Part shown: positions 22,540 through 33,929 of the stretch, piece by piece
Position numbering within the stretch: position 1 is the stretch's first letter
How the letters are laid out: each line of letters starts with the position of its first letter
Origin: Panagrolaimus kolymaensis
Taxonomy: Eukaryota > Nematoda > Chromadorea > Rhabditida > Panagrolaimidae
Length of the DNA stretch: 64,000 bases
Direction of reading: 5' to 3'
NCBI GenBank assembly: GCA_028622995.1
Contig: JAJQJQ010000006.1
Span: 2,232,001 to 2,296,000 of the forward strand
The notes under the pieces: model-generated
The model's database searches: none
Seen by the model: the letters and a program-made list of their open reading frames with translations, nothing else
What the model was told of the DNA's origin: nothing
Program-made: the position numbers and the translations under genes

Positions 22540-23714
22540 TTATGCGCGACGATAACCATTTTGATGTCCTTCTCCTCCAGCTCCAACTTGGCTATCAGAG
22601 CTTCGAGCAGGGCATGGGCAATATTCAGCATCAATACCAGGTTCACCTGATTCTCCTGCTTCCCCAGCATCTCCATTATCGCCGTTATCACCATTTTTGC
22701 CGGGTGGGCCTCGTTCTCCTTCCTCACCAGGTTGGCCGAGAGGTCCTTCTTCTCCAGGTGCACCAATATCTCCAACTCCTCCAGTTGGACCTTGTTCTCC
22801 CTTGATTCCGGGTAAACCTTTAAGGCTAGTGGCATCATCTCCAGGTTGGCCTGAAGCTCCAGTTTCTCCAGGTGCGCCAACGGGTCCTTGAGGTCCAAGA
22901 GATCCAGGAAAACCTAAAATTAACAGAATTAACTAACATTTTCTCATTTCTTTTATTTAATCTTACCAGGTTGTCCATCACGTCCTGGAGTTCCAGGTTG
23001 GCCTTTGCTACCTCGCATTCCTCTTGCTCCTGGACGACCATCAGTTCCGGGAGGTCCTTGAGGGCCTTGAGGACAAGTAAAGCATTCCCCAAATTGTTGT
23101 CGTTGAGCTTGAGTGTGTTCACCACTAACTCCATCTTTACCAGGTTGACCAGGAATTCCATCAAGCCCATCATGTCCAGATAAACCTTTTTCACCAGGTG
23201 GTCCAGCGGGGCAGGTGTTTTCTGTATTGCATTTACATTTGCCACCATTTCCATTGCCTCCAGATCCTTGTGGGCCACTGCCTTGTGGAGGAGTGCTTTG
23301 ACTTCCAAATTGTGGTGGAACACCTACACCAGGGTGTTGTGGAGGAGATCCACCATTTCCTGGTCCGCTTGGGAATTGTGGAGGACTTCCACCACCAGTA
23401 TTTCCCCCATAAGCTTGAGGTGCAGAAGCTCCATATCCACCATATGATTGACGACGAATACGTTTTCCACCGCTCATTTTAACCATATCATTCCAAAGTT
23501 CATTGGTTTCACTCTTAAAAAAATAAATTTCAAATTAAACTAGCTCTTCATGAAACCCAGGTTTAAACTCACTAACCTTAAAAATACCCATTTCATCTTT
23601 AAGTTCTTCACGGATGAAAGATATTTCTTTGCTAATCATGGATGCAAAGATGATCGTCATAAAAACAGTCCCAATTGCAAGAGCTGACGCTGTAAAAGCG
23701 GCAACTTTCGTCAT
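22540..23714 (-). CDS. Cuticle collagen 2
   Basis: Three exons (about 23714-23582, 23514-22968, 22914-22540). The start [20 protein letters not shown] gives a signal anchor, followed by the cuticle collagen N domain ([19 protein letters not shown]...LWNDM) and the furin-type site KRIRRQ. A Gly/Pro/Gln-rich linker, the Cys knot CKCNTENTC and a Gly-X-Y block follow. A non-helical insert [16 protein letters not shown] precedes the long Gly-X-Y region. It ends in [14 protein letters not shown] plus a short Gly/Arg tail. Different from collagen 1 in length and linker, so they are paralogues but not recent duplicates. Confidence 0.92.
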
Positions 23715-25578
23715 TTTTCCTTCCTAAAAAGAATTACTTTCAATTAAATAATTTTTCTAACTATTAAAAACACTCAAGAAAAAAAAAGTAAAATTAAGAA
23801 TATTTTTGAGACACTAAAAATTTCTTTTAAACATTTTTAAATCCATTATTTTTTGAGTCCCGCCTCATTTTATGATTCCATGAAATTATGAATCTCAGCT
23901 TTCCTTTGTTTCATTATTTATTTAAATAACCTGATTTCTCTCATTTTTAAAATTTGTGTCGAAGAAATATTAAAATTTTTCCTTTATCTTTTCTTCGCAT
24001 GTTAAAAGGAAAAAAAGAGAAATTCATAATTTGATGACATTTTTTCTCGAGATTGCCCTAGTTTTTCCAAAAACGAGAGAGAAAGAGAAGAGCAAAATTA
24101 TCAATAAAAAAAGGTTTTTATTTCTTTTTTTCTCTTTCAACAAAATTTTGTTTTATTTGATGGAAATAGTAATCCCGAAAGTTTTCTTAAAAAATTTCAA
24201 ACATTCGTGAGTAATGAACAACAGTTTTTAAATTAAAATTCCTTGTAGCTACATTTTTGCTATGAAATAATAAATAAATCTACACAGTTTTTGTTATTAA
24301 TAAAAAAATTCTTTTGCATTTTTCTGTTTTCTAAAAATATCAGGTGATACTACATTTCAGTTTAAAATGAAAATGTTTGAAACAGCACTATTATTATTCA
24401 AATCCTTCAACCTAAAACCAACTTCAGTTAAATCATTTAAAATTTGTTATTTCGAAATTTCTTTTCAGCAATTAAACTTTTGTTTTATTGTATTTTTAAG
24501 CATCCCTTTGAATATGAAAATTTAAATGACAGTTGCCTAAAAATGCATAATTTTACGTATCAACAGCACACCAAGAAGGTAACAGTTTAAAAAATACCAA
24601 TTGTTTTTTAAATACCATATCTTTGCAGCCAATTATTTGTTACACAAGAAATATGAAAATCACAGTTTAATTAATTGAGAAAATTATTTCATGTTGCCGT
24701 TTTTTTTATCAGCAATAATTTTGTTTTAATTCCAAACGTCCAATTGATGATAAAAAAAATGATCTTTTTCATCACAGTTTTTAAAAAAATACTTAAAATC
24801 ATCCACATCACCGCATATTAGAACACAGTTTATAATTAAATTTTGTTGTAATAGCGTTTATGTTATTCAATATGATGAAAAATTAATCTGAAGTTAAGCA
24901 AATAAAAATCATCCTTCTCAGTTTTTTAGTAATATTTTTTATCTTATTTCAAGGCATCCATAGGATATGCACACTTTATTTTATACAGTTATTAAAACAG
25001 ATTTTATTTAATGCGCCAGCACTTGAGCAAATGGCTACAGTTTTTAAATTACTTTTTTTATGGTATGTCTCTGCTATCAAACCCTTGACCTATTAAAACT
25101 TTATGCAGTTTAATTAATAGAATTATTTTAGTATTTTTTTCCCTACAAAATTCGATTTGTTTGATCACATTCGTATTCAAGTTAAAAATGGAAGAACAGT
25201 TTTCTAAAAAATGCTAAAAATATGCTGTGTTCACTGATCTTAGTTTTAAAGCAATTCGTAATTCAGTTTTTTAAAATTAAAACATCAACACATTTAATTA
25301 ATAAAAAAAATGGTTAGCAACCAGAAATGAGTTTAAAAAAAGCTACAGAAGTTTTCACAACGGAACTCAGTTTAAAAATTAATAAATAAATAAAATTTTT
25401 CCAACGAAAAAAACATTCATTTTTCATGTCACTTCCAAGTGAATTTACCAGTTAGTGTTCAAAAAAAAAAAAGAATCAACTTATGTTATACAGTTTTGAA
25501 TTATTTAATTTATCTTTGTAAAAAAAATTTTAAACTCATTCAAAATTCAGTTTAATTTAATTTCAATTTATTTATTTT
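23715..25578. other. Gene desert occupied by CAGTT array
   Basis: No coding potential or RNA gene. From about 24.2 kb it is the cleanest stretch of the plus-strand CAGTT array (19 copies to 25548). The first 500 bp hold the collagen 2 promoter and no motif. Confidence 0.6.
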
Positions 25579-26223
25579 TCATGGCACCTTAGTCAATGTA
25601 AAAATTAATGCAGCTAATAATAAACAAAAAATAATTGTTACTAAAATAGTAATTACTAAACATTTTTTTCGAGCTGTGTGTGGTTCATCCAAAGTGACCA
25701 CATGGTAATCTAAAAAAAAGAAATTCCAGTTAATATTTATAATGATTTTAAAAAAGGAAGAATCATCAAATAAATTTTTTAAAAGAAATTTCAGATAAAT
25801 TTGGTATCCTCAGTTTTTTAAATTTTGAATTTTTTTTCTTATTTCTATTGCAAAAAGTCAAAAAAAATAGCAAAATTTTAAGCTATTTCAAAAAAAAATT
25901 ATTATTGAAACAGTTTTTAAAAAAATACAAGAAAAGTTGGATTGCTTCGAGTAAATTAACTATCAAAGTTTAGCTGCCATAAAAAAAGTTTTAAATTTTA
26001 TACTCCGTGTTTAAATTAAGTCTTCAATTTTATTTTTCCATTAAAACAAACCTTTTTCGGGATCAAAATTTTCTCCATAATAAACAATAGCTAAAGGTCG
26101 ATCAGTAAGTTGAGAGACTCCATCCCCATCAATTCCAATTTCAGTTATCACGGGATCTTCAGGAGCAGGTGTTTCGGGTCTTGAAGACGATGAAGGAGGA
26201 AATACTTCCGCCGGATTTATCAT
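25579..26223 (-). CDS. Small single-pass membrane protein, Pro/Ser-rich N-terminus
   Basis: Two exons: 26223 to about 26054 (MINPAEVFPPSSSSRPET...GENFDPEK) and about 25711-25579. A phase-1 intron follows, and exon 2 encodes DYHVVTLDEPHTARKK, then one hydrophobic helix CLVITILVTIIFCLLLAALI and the short tail FTLTKVP. About 100 residues. It shares the design of the PPxY membrane-protein family in this window (disordered N-terminus, phase-1 intron, basic stop-transfer residues, C-terminal helix) but lacks PPxY. The intron carries three plus-strand CAGTT motifs. Confidence 0.65.
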
Positions 26224-27901
26224 CTCTGTTAAATAATAAAATATTAATATTTAAAAAAACAAAATTTAAAATTACTGATTAAAAATTGTTTGCCAGTTTT
26301 GTTTGAAAAATAAAAAGACCAAAAACAATTTTTTTTGAGTCAAAATTTTTTTTTTTTTATTGTATCAAAAAAAGACAAAAAATATGAATGTAATCAACTG
26401 ATTACACTCTCTCTCTTTTTTTTATTGCTTCTGTTGGTTCGTCGTTGTCAATCCTATTAGCAGCAGGCAACCGAGCATCATGACTTCTTTTCAAATGGGA
26501 AGTATTCAAAAGCAGTTTTTTGTTTTGTTTTGAAAAATGCGTGGAAAAAAAGAAAATTAAACTTTTAGAAAATCTTTACAAATTTTAATTGTTCTAACCT
26601 TTGACAAAGTACAATTTTTGAAATGGGTTTAAAAAAATTGTTTTTGACAAATAAGTGATAATTTTCAACAAAAACTTAAAATTATTTTTTTAGCATCCAT
26701 ATATAGACTTTGATTGCAGTTTGTATTTTCGCATACCCTAATATTAAATATAATACAGTTATATTTTAATACTCCATAAAAAAAAATCAGTTTTTTTTTT
26801 GCAAAATAAAAAGTAAAAAGAAAATGTGAAATAAAACGAATTCCATTTATTATGTGCAACCAACACCTTGACAGTTATTAATTTTATTTTAATATTTTTC
26901 AAATATTCTTGTTTTTTACACCACTTATAAAAACTCATAGTTTTGTATTATTTTAATAAAACCAGAATAGCCTGTTATTTCAGTTTTCCAAAAATCAAAA
27001 AATAAAGAAAGGCAAAATTATTTCCATAATTTTTTTTAGTTTTTTTCCTCGCTTACAAAAAAATCGCAGTTTTTTTAAATTCAAAAATGTTATGTCGGAA
27101 TAATTACCACTTCACAAAATAAATAGTTAAGGGAATCTTGCCATAAAAAACATTAAGAAGCAGCTAAATTTAATAAGAAAATGTGAATTAAAACCATTAT
27201 TGTAACACAGTTAATAGTTTATATCCATAATTATGATAGTTGTTTTCATCGTTGATCAACTTCACTTTAGTATTTTTCTAAAAATTTCTCTCATCAACCA
27301 ACTTGTCCAGTTTCAGACACAACAAAAAATAAAAAAGAAATCACCGAAATTTTGTCCATAACTTTGGGATTTTTTTCCCGATTTTAGCATATCACAGTTA
27401 ATTTATTACATTTTTCTTTAAATGAAAGCTGCTATGTTGGCATTTACACTACCCCACAATGAAAAAAAAAGCTATCGTTATTGGTTCTTATGAGTTAAAT
27501 ATTTGAAATTAAGATTTATTCTTAATTTGTAAAGAATAAAAAAATGAAGAAATTTATAAAATTTACAGTTTATTACAATAATAATTGGATTTTAAAATTA
27601 TATTTTAAAACATAAATATAGTTTTACAAAATATCCTTGAACTTAGCAGTTTTTTTTGGTAACAGAAAGATTTTTGGTATCGTTAAAATGGTTTTCAGTT
27701 TAAATTTGCTAAAAATATTTTTTACCGTATTTTTCTTCAAATCCAGTTTTAAAACATTAAATTTGCTTTGATATTAGGTTGTCAAAATTATATCCAGTTT
27801 ATTAAAAATTAAAAATAAATAATAAAATAAAAATGTACAAAAAAAATTAAAATAATAACATATATTTAGTAAATAAGAAATAAAAGCGATTGGTAACAGT
27901 T
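26224..27901. other. Gene desert occupied by CAGTT array
   Basis: No gene was seen. Plus-strand CAGTT copies recur at about 26294, 26514, 26717, 26756, 26788, 26872, 26981, 27067, 27208, 27308, 27395, 27566, 27647, 27696, 27744, 27795 and 27897. A TCTCTCTC run occurs at about 26409. Confidence 0.55.
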
Positions 27902-28407
27902 TTATACCCCAAATATAATCCATAATGCAAGACTAAAAGTTAATAAAATAACAAAAACAGAAAGAATAAAAAAAATCTTTCTTCGCCGTTGCATTTGATT
28001 TACATTGCAATGATGATTTGTGGAACAAACTAAAATAATAAAAAAATGAAATACTCAGTTAAAAAAATTATAAAAAAAAGTATTTATTTACCTAGTGGAG
28101 GAGTTCTAACAACATAATTTGGAGCATTTAGTGGTGATGGATTAGGTGGACAATAAGATCCCGCACCTGGATAGGCTCCAGTGCCTAATGGATAATGAGG
28201 ATATTCAGATTGTTGTTGTTGAGAAGAAAGATTGAAGCCTATGTTGTTATTGTTATTGTTATAGGATGGATATGGAGAAGATGGAGGTGATTGTGGAGGA
28301 GCATTAGGATATGGGAGTTGTGGGGCATCATATACATATGGTGGCGGAGGTTCAAATGTTGAATGAGTTGGAGTTTTTAAATCTATTTCATGTAAGCTAT
28401 TTGCCAT
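27902..28407 (-). CDS. PPxY-type small membrane protein
   Basis: Exon 1 (28407 to about 28094) encodes MANSLHEIDLKTPTHSTFEP, PPPPYVYD (a PPxY motif), Pro/Tyr/Asn/Gln-rich sequence and YVVRTPPLG. A phase-1 intron follows. Exon 2 (about 28030-27902) encodes CSTNHHCNVNQMQRRRKI, then a single helix FFILSVFVILLTFSLALWIIFGV and a stop. The motif YVxRTxPxG before the intron is shared with genes at 31.5, 38.2 and 39.4 kb. PPxY normally binds WW domains, for example of NEDD4-type ubiquitin ligases; this role is inferred. Confidence 0.75.
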
Positions 28408-30273
28408 AATTGAAAATCTGGTGCAGTTATTCTAAAAAACCGGCAATGGAAAAATTGTGCAGTTAAATAATATATCATAAAAAATTTGGCGTCACGAATA
28501 ATTACGTTAAAAGTCAAGAAAAATGTGAAAACACTTTCTGAATCACCACCTTTTGTTTTTAAAAAAAAAAATACAGTTTTTTTTAATACACACGCGCGTA
28601 CACGAACAAGCATGGATGCATGATTTTAAAAGAAAACGCAAGCATAAAAAAACTTCTTATAGTTTTTTTATCATAGTTTTTTTTATGTCATACATCGTGA
28701 TGGCTTTTAACTTTTCATGCTAACGCAGTTTTTATTTTCCTCAAAAAAATTTTAAATCAATAATCAAGCTTTTTATGCTTTAGAAGCATCGAACACACCA
28801 CAGTGCATATACGTCAAAGGCAATAATAATAATATCATATTTTTCCATAACCGACAACATTGAAAACGACGACAAAGAAAAAGACGAAGAAGAGGTTAGG
28901 CTTGATGCTTGTTTGCTTTTTATTTTTGAATAATGATAAGCAAGCAACCAAAAAAATAAAAAAAAACGTGATCGTTGAGATTGAATGGGGAACGAATTAT
29001 TTTTTTTCTATTCATTGTGCTTTTTTTGGTTTTGAATATGAAAAAATAAACAGTGTTGATTTATGAAACTCAGTTTTGAATGTTTTTTATAAAGGATTTT
29101 GAATAATTCGAAAACATCTTTTGTATTACTTTCAACATGATGGCAGGAATATGTTCCAAACAGTTTAAAACAAAGAAAGAAGAAAATGAAAACACCTAAA
29201 TTTAAAAAAACATTCCTTTTAATTAAGGAAAATAACGTTTCGAAATAAGATACAAAATGCTTTTTTGAATTACAGTTAAAAAATAAAAGTAAAATAAAGG
29301 AAACGAATAAATAATGCATTTTAAAATGTTCCTCCTCCCATCTCAAGATCGAACAGTTTATTAAAAAAAATTAAAAATATTTATGTTTGTAATCATTATC
29401 ATCTTTATCATCTAACAGTTTTTCAAAAAAACGATATTATAATTTCTCTATGTTTTTTAATTTTCAAAGATAATTTTAGTTGCAACCTTTGCCACCATCA
29501 AATGAATAGCGCAGGTTTTTAAATAATTATAACTTTTCCTTGATTTTCTTTTTTCCAACCATTTTTTGGAAATGAATATCACAACATGCAATCAAATTTC
29601 AGTTTAATATTTCCCATCTTCCATATACAATAGTTTTCGTCTTCTTCTTTTGTCATTAAATAAAACTAATTGACATCCTCAATCCTGTTACGCAGTTTAA
29701 AAACCAATAATTAAAAAAGCGTAAAATATTTTTTTAAACAAATTTGAGTATTTTTGAATTTTAATTTCTTGTATTTGTTTTTTTCCCTCTAAGCTTTTAG
29801 ATATGCAGTTTTTTTATATGTGTATGTAAATAAAATTAAATGACAATGGTAATTAAAATACCAAAAAGAGAAAAATACCATATACCTCAGTTATCTGCAG
29901 TTAAAAGTTGAGAAAAAAATGGAACGAAAATGATTATTTTTGAAAACGAATCATGGCAAATTATTTATTGTTAGCAACCAGTTTCTAAAAGTTTCAAAAA
30001 TCTTTAGTCTGATTGGGTTCTCAGTTTGATAAATTCCATCTTGGCCGTGCCTTAAATTTAAACAAGACGCAGTTTTTTATAATTAAAAAAATATAGCTAA
30101 AAGCGTCATTACCACGATGACAACTACACACAGTTAGAAAAATAAATAAAATTTTATTAAAAGAGATTTATTTAAAATAAAACAACCAGCGAAGGATCTT
30201 TTCAGTTTATAACCAACATTAAAAATAAAAAGTTGTGGGGAATAAAAAAATGTAATCAAAATGTCAGTTTTTT
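28408..30273. other. Gene desert occupied by CAGTT array
   Basis: No gene was supported. Plus-strand CAGTT copies occur at about 28424, 28460, 28574, 28726, 29071, 29161, 29273, 29354, 29416, 29600, 29693, 29806, 29888, 29898, 29979, 30022, 30070, 30131, 30203 and 30265. Confidence 0.55.
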
Positions 30274-30935
30274 TTATCTTGATGCCATGATAAATGACAT
30301 TGGATTAGGAGGGTTCCAAGTCATTGGTGGAAGAGTTGGCTTTGGTTTAGGTTTCGAAGCATTTTGAACAACAATAACCAAGATAATACAAAAAATTATA
30401 AATGTTACTATAATACATATAACTGCGGCAACTTGACTGCATTGATAACTTTTATATTCTTCTGCAGACATATATTCCACTGTTCCACCATTTCGGCCAC
30501 GAACTTAAAAAAAATATTTATTATTTTTATTGCTTTGCAGTTTAAAAAAATAAAAGACAAACCTATGTAACGGCCGCCATTGGGAGTGGTGCAACGATTT
30601 CCACTTTCTCGAAGTCCTGGAAATGGATCTCGATTGTTTTGGATTGAATGATGAGAAGGCATAGAAGTATAATATCCTGGTGGAATTGGTGAGGGATGAT
30701 GGGAACATTATGAACATATTGGAGCAATCGATTGTTGTTGTCGAGATTGTGGATTTTCAACTGTTCCCGGAGGAGAAGGCAGTTCCAAAATAAATGGATT
30801 TGGAGTAATAGTTTCATCAACTGAATGAGAATTTAAATTTTGGTCATTTGTTTTGGAATAATTATTACTTCTATAAGACGGTGGCGGAGATGCAGCATTT
30901 TTATAAGTTGGTGGAAAAGGTTGCTGGGACTACAT
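30274..30935 (-). pseudogene. PPxY membrane-protein gene with two nonsense codons
   Basis: The ATG at 30933-30935 is followed at once by TAG (30930-30932). The same frame then reads SQQPFPPTYKNAASPPPSY and continues Pro-rich until TAA at 30708-30710. It resumes IPPGYYTSMPSHHS and NGGRYIG, where a phase-1 intron begins. Exon 2 (about 30506-30274) is intact: VEYMSAEEYKS, a helix VAAVICIIVTFIIFCIILVIVV and a Pro-rich tail. Paralogues at 37.3 and 54.9 kb have the same PPGYYTSMP or GRYYG and EYxxxEEY-like features. A 39-nt GTTCAT...CACCAG segment could in principle be removed as a tiny intron, which would rescue the second stop but not the first. Confidence 0.6.
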
Positions 30936-31471
30936 AATTTAAGAAATGATCGCAAAAAAATATTGGGAGACAGTTTTTTTAAATCAAAAAAAAAATTATG
31001 AAAAAGTAAAAAAAAAAATTGAGCAGTTTTTGAAAATCTTAAATAAAGACTATAAAAGTTTTAAACTTATTTACAAAAAAAACACAAGCTATTTATGTTA
31101 GTTATTTGCAAAAGAAAGGGTCAAAATAAGTTGCATTATTCCCATGGTAACTTTCTTCCTCCTTCTTTTATTACGCATTTAAATTTTCCTATTTGCGCAA
31201 GTTTCTTTTTTGAGCTTCTTAAAAATAGTAACATATTATTAATTGGTTCCAAAAAAGTTTTAATTTATTAACGTATGTATTTGTTTTTTAAAATGAAAAT
31301 TATACTTTTAAGAATAGAAAGAAAAGAGTGACGAATTTATTTAGAATTATTTTGCAGCTTTAAGAAAACACAATGGTTATGTTATAGATTTTACAGTTAA
31401 AAAATAACAACAACAAACATACACAAAAAAATATGAAAAACAATTACAAATTAATTATTTATTTAATATTA
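30936..31471. promoter_or_regulatory. Upstream region with RFX X-box
   Basis: Contains a perfect X-box ATTCCCATGGTAAC (31138-31151; consensus RYYNYYATRRNRAC), about 200 bp upstream of the disabled PPxY gene. In C. elegans this motif is bound by DAF-19/RFX in promoters of ciliated sensory neuron genes. Three last CAGTT copies are at about 30971, 31024 and 31394. Confidence 0.55.
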
Positions 31472-31924
31472 TTAATTATCGTTGTCGTTGCTATCATCAT
31501 TGGTACCAAAAATAATAATTAATGCAACAATAATGCTCATAATACTAAAAAATAATGAAATACAAATTAATATTTTTCGTCGTCGTCGAATTCGATCCAC
31601 TTCGGATTTGGGAATGATATACACCGGAGTGGTTCGAACTATGTACGTTGTGGTTCCACCGCCTCCACCTTGATGTTGAGGATCGTAATTGCCAGGATAA
31701 ACACCCGAATTATAGCCGTAGTTTTGATTTTGTGGAATATTAAATCCAACATGAGGCGGTTGAGAAGAAGAAGAAGTATTCATGGTGGGATATGGATTTG
31801 GTGATGGATCAGGATGTTGCAGATCTGCGTATGATGGAGGAGGTTCTTCATATGTGTGAGGATTGTTGGTGGTAGAATTTTCAAGATTTACTTCAGTAAG
31901 TGGATTATTATTTGTTGAAGCCAT
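31472..31924 (-). CDS. PPxY-type small membrane protein, intronless
   Basis: A single exon of 150 residues. MASTNNNPLTEVNLENSTTN leads to EEPPPSYADLQ (PPxY), then Pro/Asn/Gly-rich sequence with YGYNSGVYPG, and YIVRTTPVYIIPKSEVDRIR. The basic cluster RIRRRRK precedes one helix (ILICISLFFSIMSIIVALIIIFG) and the acidic tail TNDDSNDNDN. The same YxVRTxP segment and RRRKI-helix junction are seen in the gene at 27.9 kb, but without an intron, so this may be a retro-copied or intron-lost paralogue. A GATA-type site lies 138 bp upstream (32062-32078). Confidence 0.78.
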   Translation of the reverse strand: MASTNNNPLTEVNLENSTTNNPHTYEEPPPSYADLQHPDPSPNPYPTMNTSSSSQPPHVGFNIPQNQNYGYNSGVYPGNYDPQHQGGGGGTTTYIVRTTPVYIIPKSEVDRIRRRRKILICISLFFSIMSIIVALIIIFGTNDDSNDNDN

Positions 31925-32061
31925 TTTTAAAAATTTAAATAATTTTTAAAATGAACAAATAAGAAGAAATTTAAAACAAAAAAGCAATGAATTAATTGAA
32001 GTTAAAAAACTTTTTTTAAGCACTAAAAAACGTTGAAGAAGATGATGAAGTGATAATTCCA

Positions 32062-32078
32062 CTATCTTATCATTTTCC
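32062..32078 (-). promoter_or_regulatory. GATA site upstream of PPxY gene
   Basis: On the minus strand this reads GGAAAATGATAAGATAG. The identical 17 bp occurs at 38786-38802, 99 bp upstream of another family member. TGATAAG is the extended site of intestinal GATA factors (ELT-2 type) in nematodes. It lies 138 bp upstream of the start at 31924. Confidence 0.55.
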
Positions 32079-32383
32079 TTTGTAATCCATCTTTCCTTAT
32101 AAGTGTGTGGTGTGTGTTTGCCAGCCACCATTGCCTTTATATTTTACAACAGAACAATATGTTCAGAATAAAATTATACAATCAATAATAAAACAATAAA
32201 AAAAAAATGAGAGAAGAAAGAGTGAAAGGACAATATCATTGTCGTAGTTTGAGTATCTTCACTCAAAATAATTTTGGGAAAATTTAAAGGTGTGTGTCCA
32301 CATTCTTCTTCTCCGGGAATGGTGATAAAAAGATAAAAAATAAAAGTTGAGTTCGAATATTTTACAAATTTTCTTCTTTCATT

Positions 32384-32908
32384 TCATTTAAACAAACCAC
32401 TTATGAGAGCTAATATTAAACCGAAACAACATTGACATAATATTTCTGCACAGGCAGCATCGCATCCATCGCATTCACTGCTGGTGCTACTACGACGTTT
32501 TTCGCTACATTCTTCACGAATCCTTTTTTCAGCTAAAAAAGGTTTTCCTTGTTTAAAAAAAGTTTAAGTTTATTTCTTACTATTATTCGAACAACATGAA
32601 TCCTCTCGACACCTTGTTGGTTGACAATATGAAACACCCGCAGGATTATTGCTATATTCTGAAGCCCATGGCAATGGTTCAGGTTGAAATAAAATAACTC
32701 CAGAATTAATATTTGAAATTGAAGAATTAATTTTTGATGAATTATTAGGTTCATATGGTGGAGGAGGAGATGGTGGTTTGGGATCGAAACCCGATGACTC
32801 GGGTAATAAATCCGATGGCGCAGAAGGTTCGGGATGATTGGAAGTAGATGCTTGAGATCGAGCAATAGCTGCTGCAGCTTCATTCACTTTTTTAGACATT
32901 TCATCCAT
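32384..32908 (-). CDS. PPxY-type membrane protein with Cys-rich C-terminus
   Basis: Exon 1 (32908 to about 32583) encodes MDEMSKKVNEAAAAIARSQ, then PPSPPPPYEPN (PPxY), and ends in CREDSCCSNN. A phase-1 intron follows. Exon 2 (about 32533-32384) encodes EKRIREECSEKRRSSTSS, then a cysteine-dense segment CDGCDAACAEILCQCC running into the hydrophobic FGLILALISGLF. The Cys-rich membrane segment after a Pro/Tyr-rich N-terminus resembles CYSTM or LITAF-like modules, in which palmitoylated or metal-binding cysteines attach the protein to membranes. The assignment is by design, not homology. A GATA-type ATCTTATC lies at 33094-33101. Confidence 0.72.
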
Positions 32909-33591
32909 TTTTAAATATTTTAAAATTTTAATAAAAAGAAAGACAAAATAAAACAAATTTTCGTATTTAAAAAATAACAGAAGCAAGTTTTCAATAAATA
33001 AAACCTTCGATAGAAATTTTTTTAACAGAATACCAAAATAGAATTTTTTTCATTTTAAACTCACTTTTTTAAGTTGAAACAGACGAAGAAATCATCTTAT
33101 CTTTCACTTGCTTATTTCAATCGTTTTACGTCTTCGTCTTTTTTTTCTTCATGCGATGATGTATGAGCGAAATGCGCTGTGTCATGATCGAATTGACAAT
33201 AGATATGTTGATTTACGAATATAAAAACTATTTATTTATTATAAAATATTTACATCGGCCGACATATTTGTGTCTCGCACCAAGGATGCGAGAAGAAAAA
33301 GAAGAAGAAGTGAATAAAAGTGTAATGCATCGCTCTGTTATATGAGAAAAGATTATTGCGATAGGAAAGAATGTTGTGGATGTTTTTAAATCGCAAATGA
33401 AAGCTGTTTGCTTGCATTTCGCGACAAGATACAACATAATCAAAGAAAGGTTTAACCTCCTCTCCCTCTCTCCTTTATGATGGTGATGATGTCAAGTTCT
33501 AAGGTACAGGAAATACGAAGCGAAGCGGTGACTAAGCAACATTCATTTACTTTCAGAAAAAATTCTAATTGAAGAATCCATGGAAAAAATT
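32909..33591. other. Intergenic, promoter of the 32.4 kb gene
   Basis: Contains ATCTTATC (33094-33101), a GATA-type site 186 bp upstream of the start at 32908. No other feature was recognised. Confidence 0.45.
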
Positions 33592-33929
33592 GAACTTTTT
33601 TAAGAAATAATTCCATCATTGAGTATAATAATTTTCTTGAAAAACGAATCGAACTCGAAGTTAGAATTGCAGAAACAAATAATGACCCTAAAAAAGCTGC
33701 CGAACTAAAAGAAATGTTGGAAGCAAGTAAAAAGCAAAAGGAGCAACTCATGGATGCAATAAAAACTGGCGAAAAGCAAAAAGAAATTATGCTTCCACAA
33801 AGTATTGTTCAAATTAGAGAAAAATTGTTTGAAATGAAATTATTTGGAAGGAAAATAGAAGAATTTAATGAAATGCAGCCAAAACTCAGTCAAGGCGATA
33901 TAATTGCAAGTTGCAACGGATCGAATTGA
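33592..33929 (+). pseudogene. Orphan coiled-coil ORF fragment
   Basis: An open frame from about 33592 to TGA at about 33929. It encodes EYNNFLEKRIELEVRIAE, then KKAAELKEMLEASKKQKEQL and IVQIREKLFEMKLFGRKIEEF, a strongly charged heptad-like pattern with codon use more gene-like than its surroundings. The first internal Met is at 33714. No upstream exon or splice donor was found, and a stop lies directly 5' in frame, so it is either a short gene starting at 33714 or an exon remnant of a decayed coiled-coil gene. Product unknown. Confidence 0.35.

Larger units (their letters stand above)
21777..31394 (+). repeat. CAGTT array, left domain part 2
   Basis: About 70 plus-strand CAGTT copies by eye. 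The region 24222-25548 is the cleanest: 24222, 24285, 24358, 24425, 24530, 24583, 24663, 24775, 24826, 24919, 24986, 25038, 25106, 25197, 25264, 25368, 25449, 25491 and 25548, with steps of 42 to 112 bp. It continues through 25727-31394, including introns of the minus-strand membrane-protein genes at 25.6 and 27.9 kb. Coding exons are skipped. Sequence between copies is unique. It stops at about 31394, although non-coding DNA continues beyond. Confidence 0.82.

Noticed and set aside
22536..23323. Leu/Val-rich ORFs over the collagen genes
   Set aside because: Frame-shifted readings of Gly-X-Y repeats.
24222..25548. Canonical piRNA (21U-RNA) cluster
   Set aside because: The motif is CAGTTTTTAAA rather than CTGTTTCA, and clade IV nematodes are reported to lack piRNAs. 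Only the layout is similar, so it is kept as a hypothesis, not a call.
24222..25548. CRISPR array
   Set aside because: Only about 6 bp are conserved, spacing is irregular, and the locus is eukaryotic nuclear DNA.
6783..31394. CAGTTTT read as 3' splice sites (TTTCAG|TT)
   Set aside because: Most copies are intergenic or on the strand opposite the local gene, and real acceptors in this window read TTTTTAG or TTTCAG at exon edges on the coding strand.
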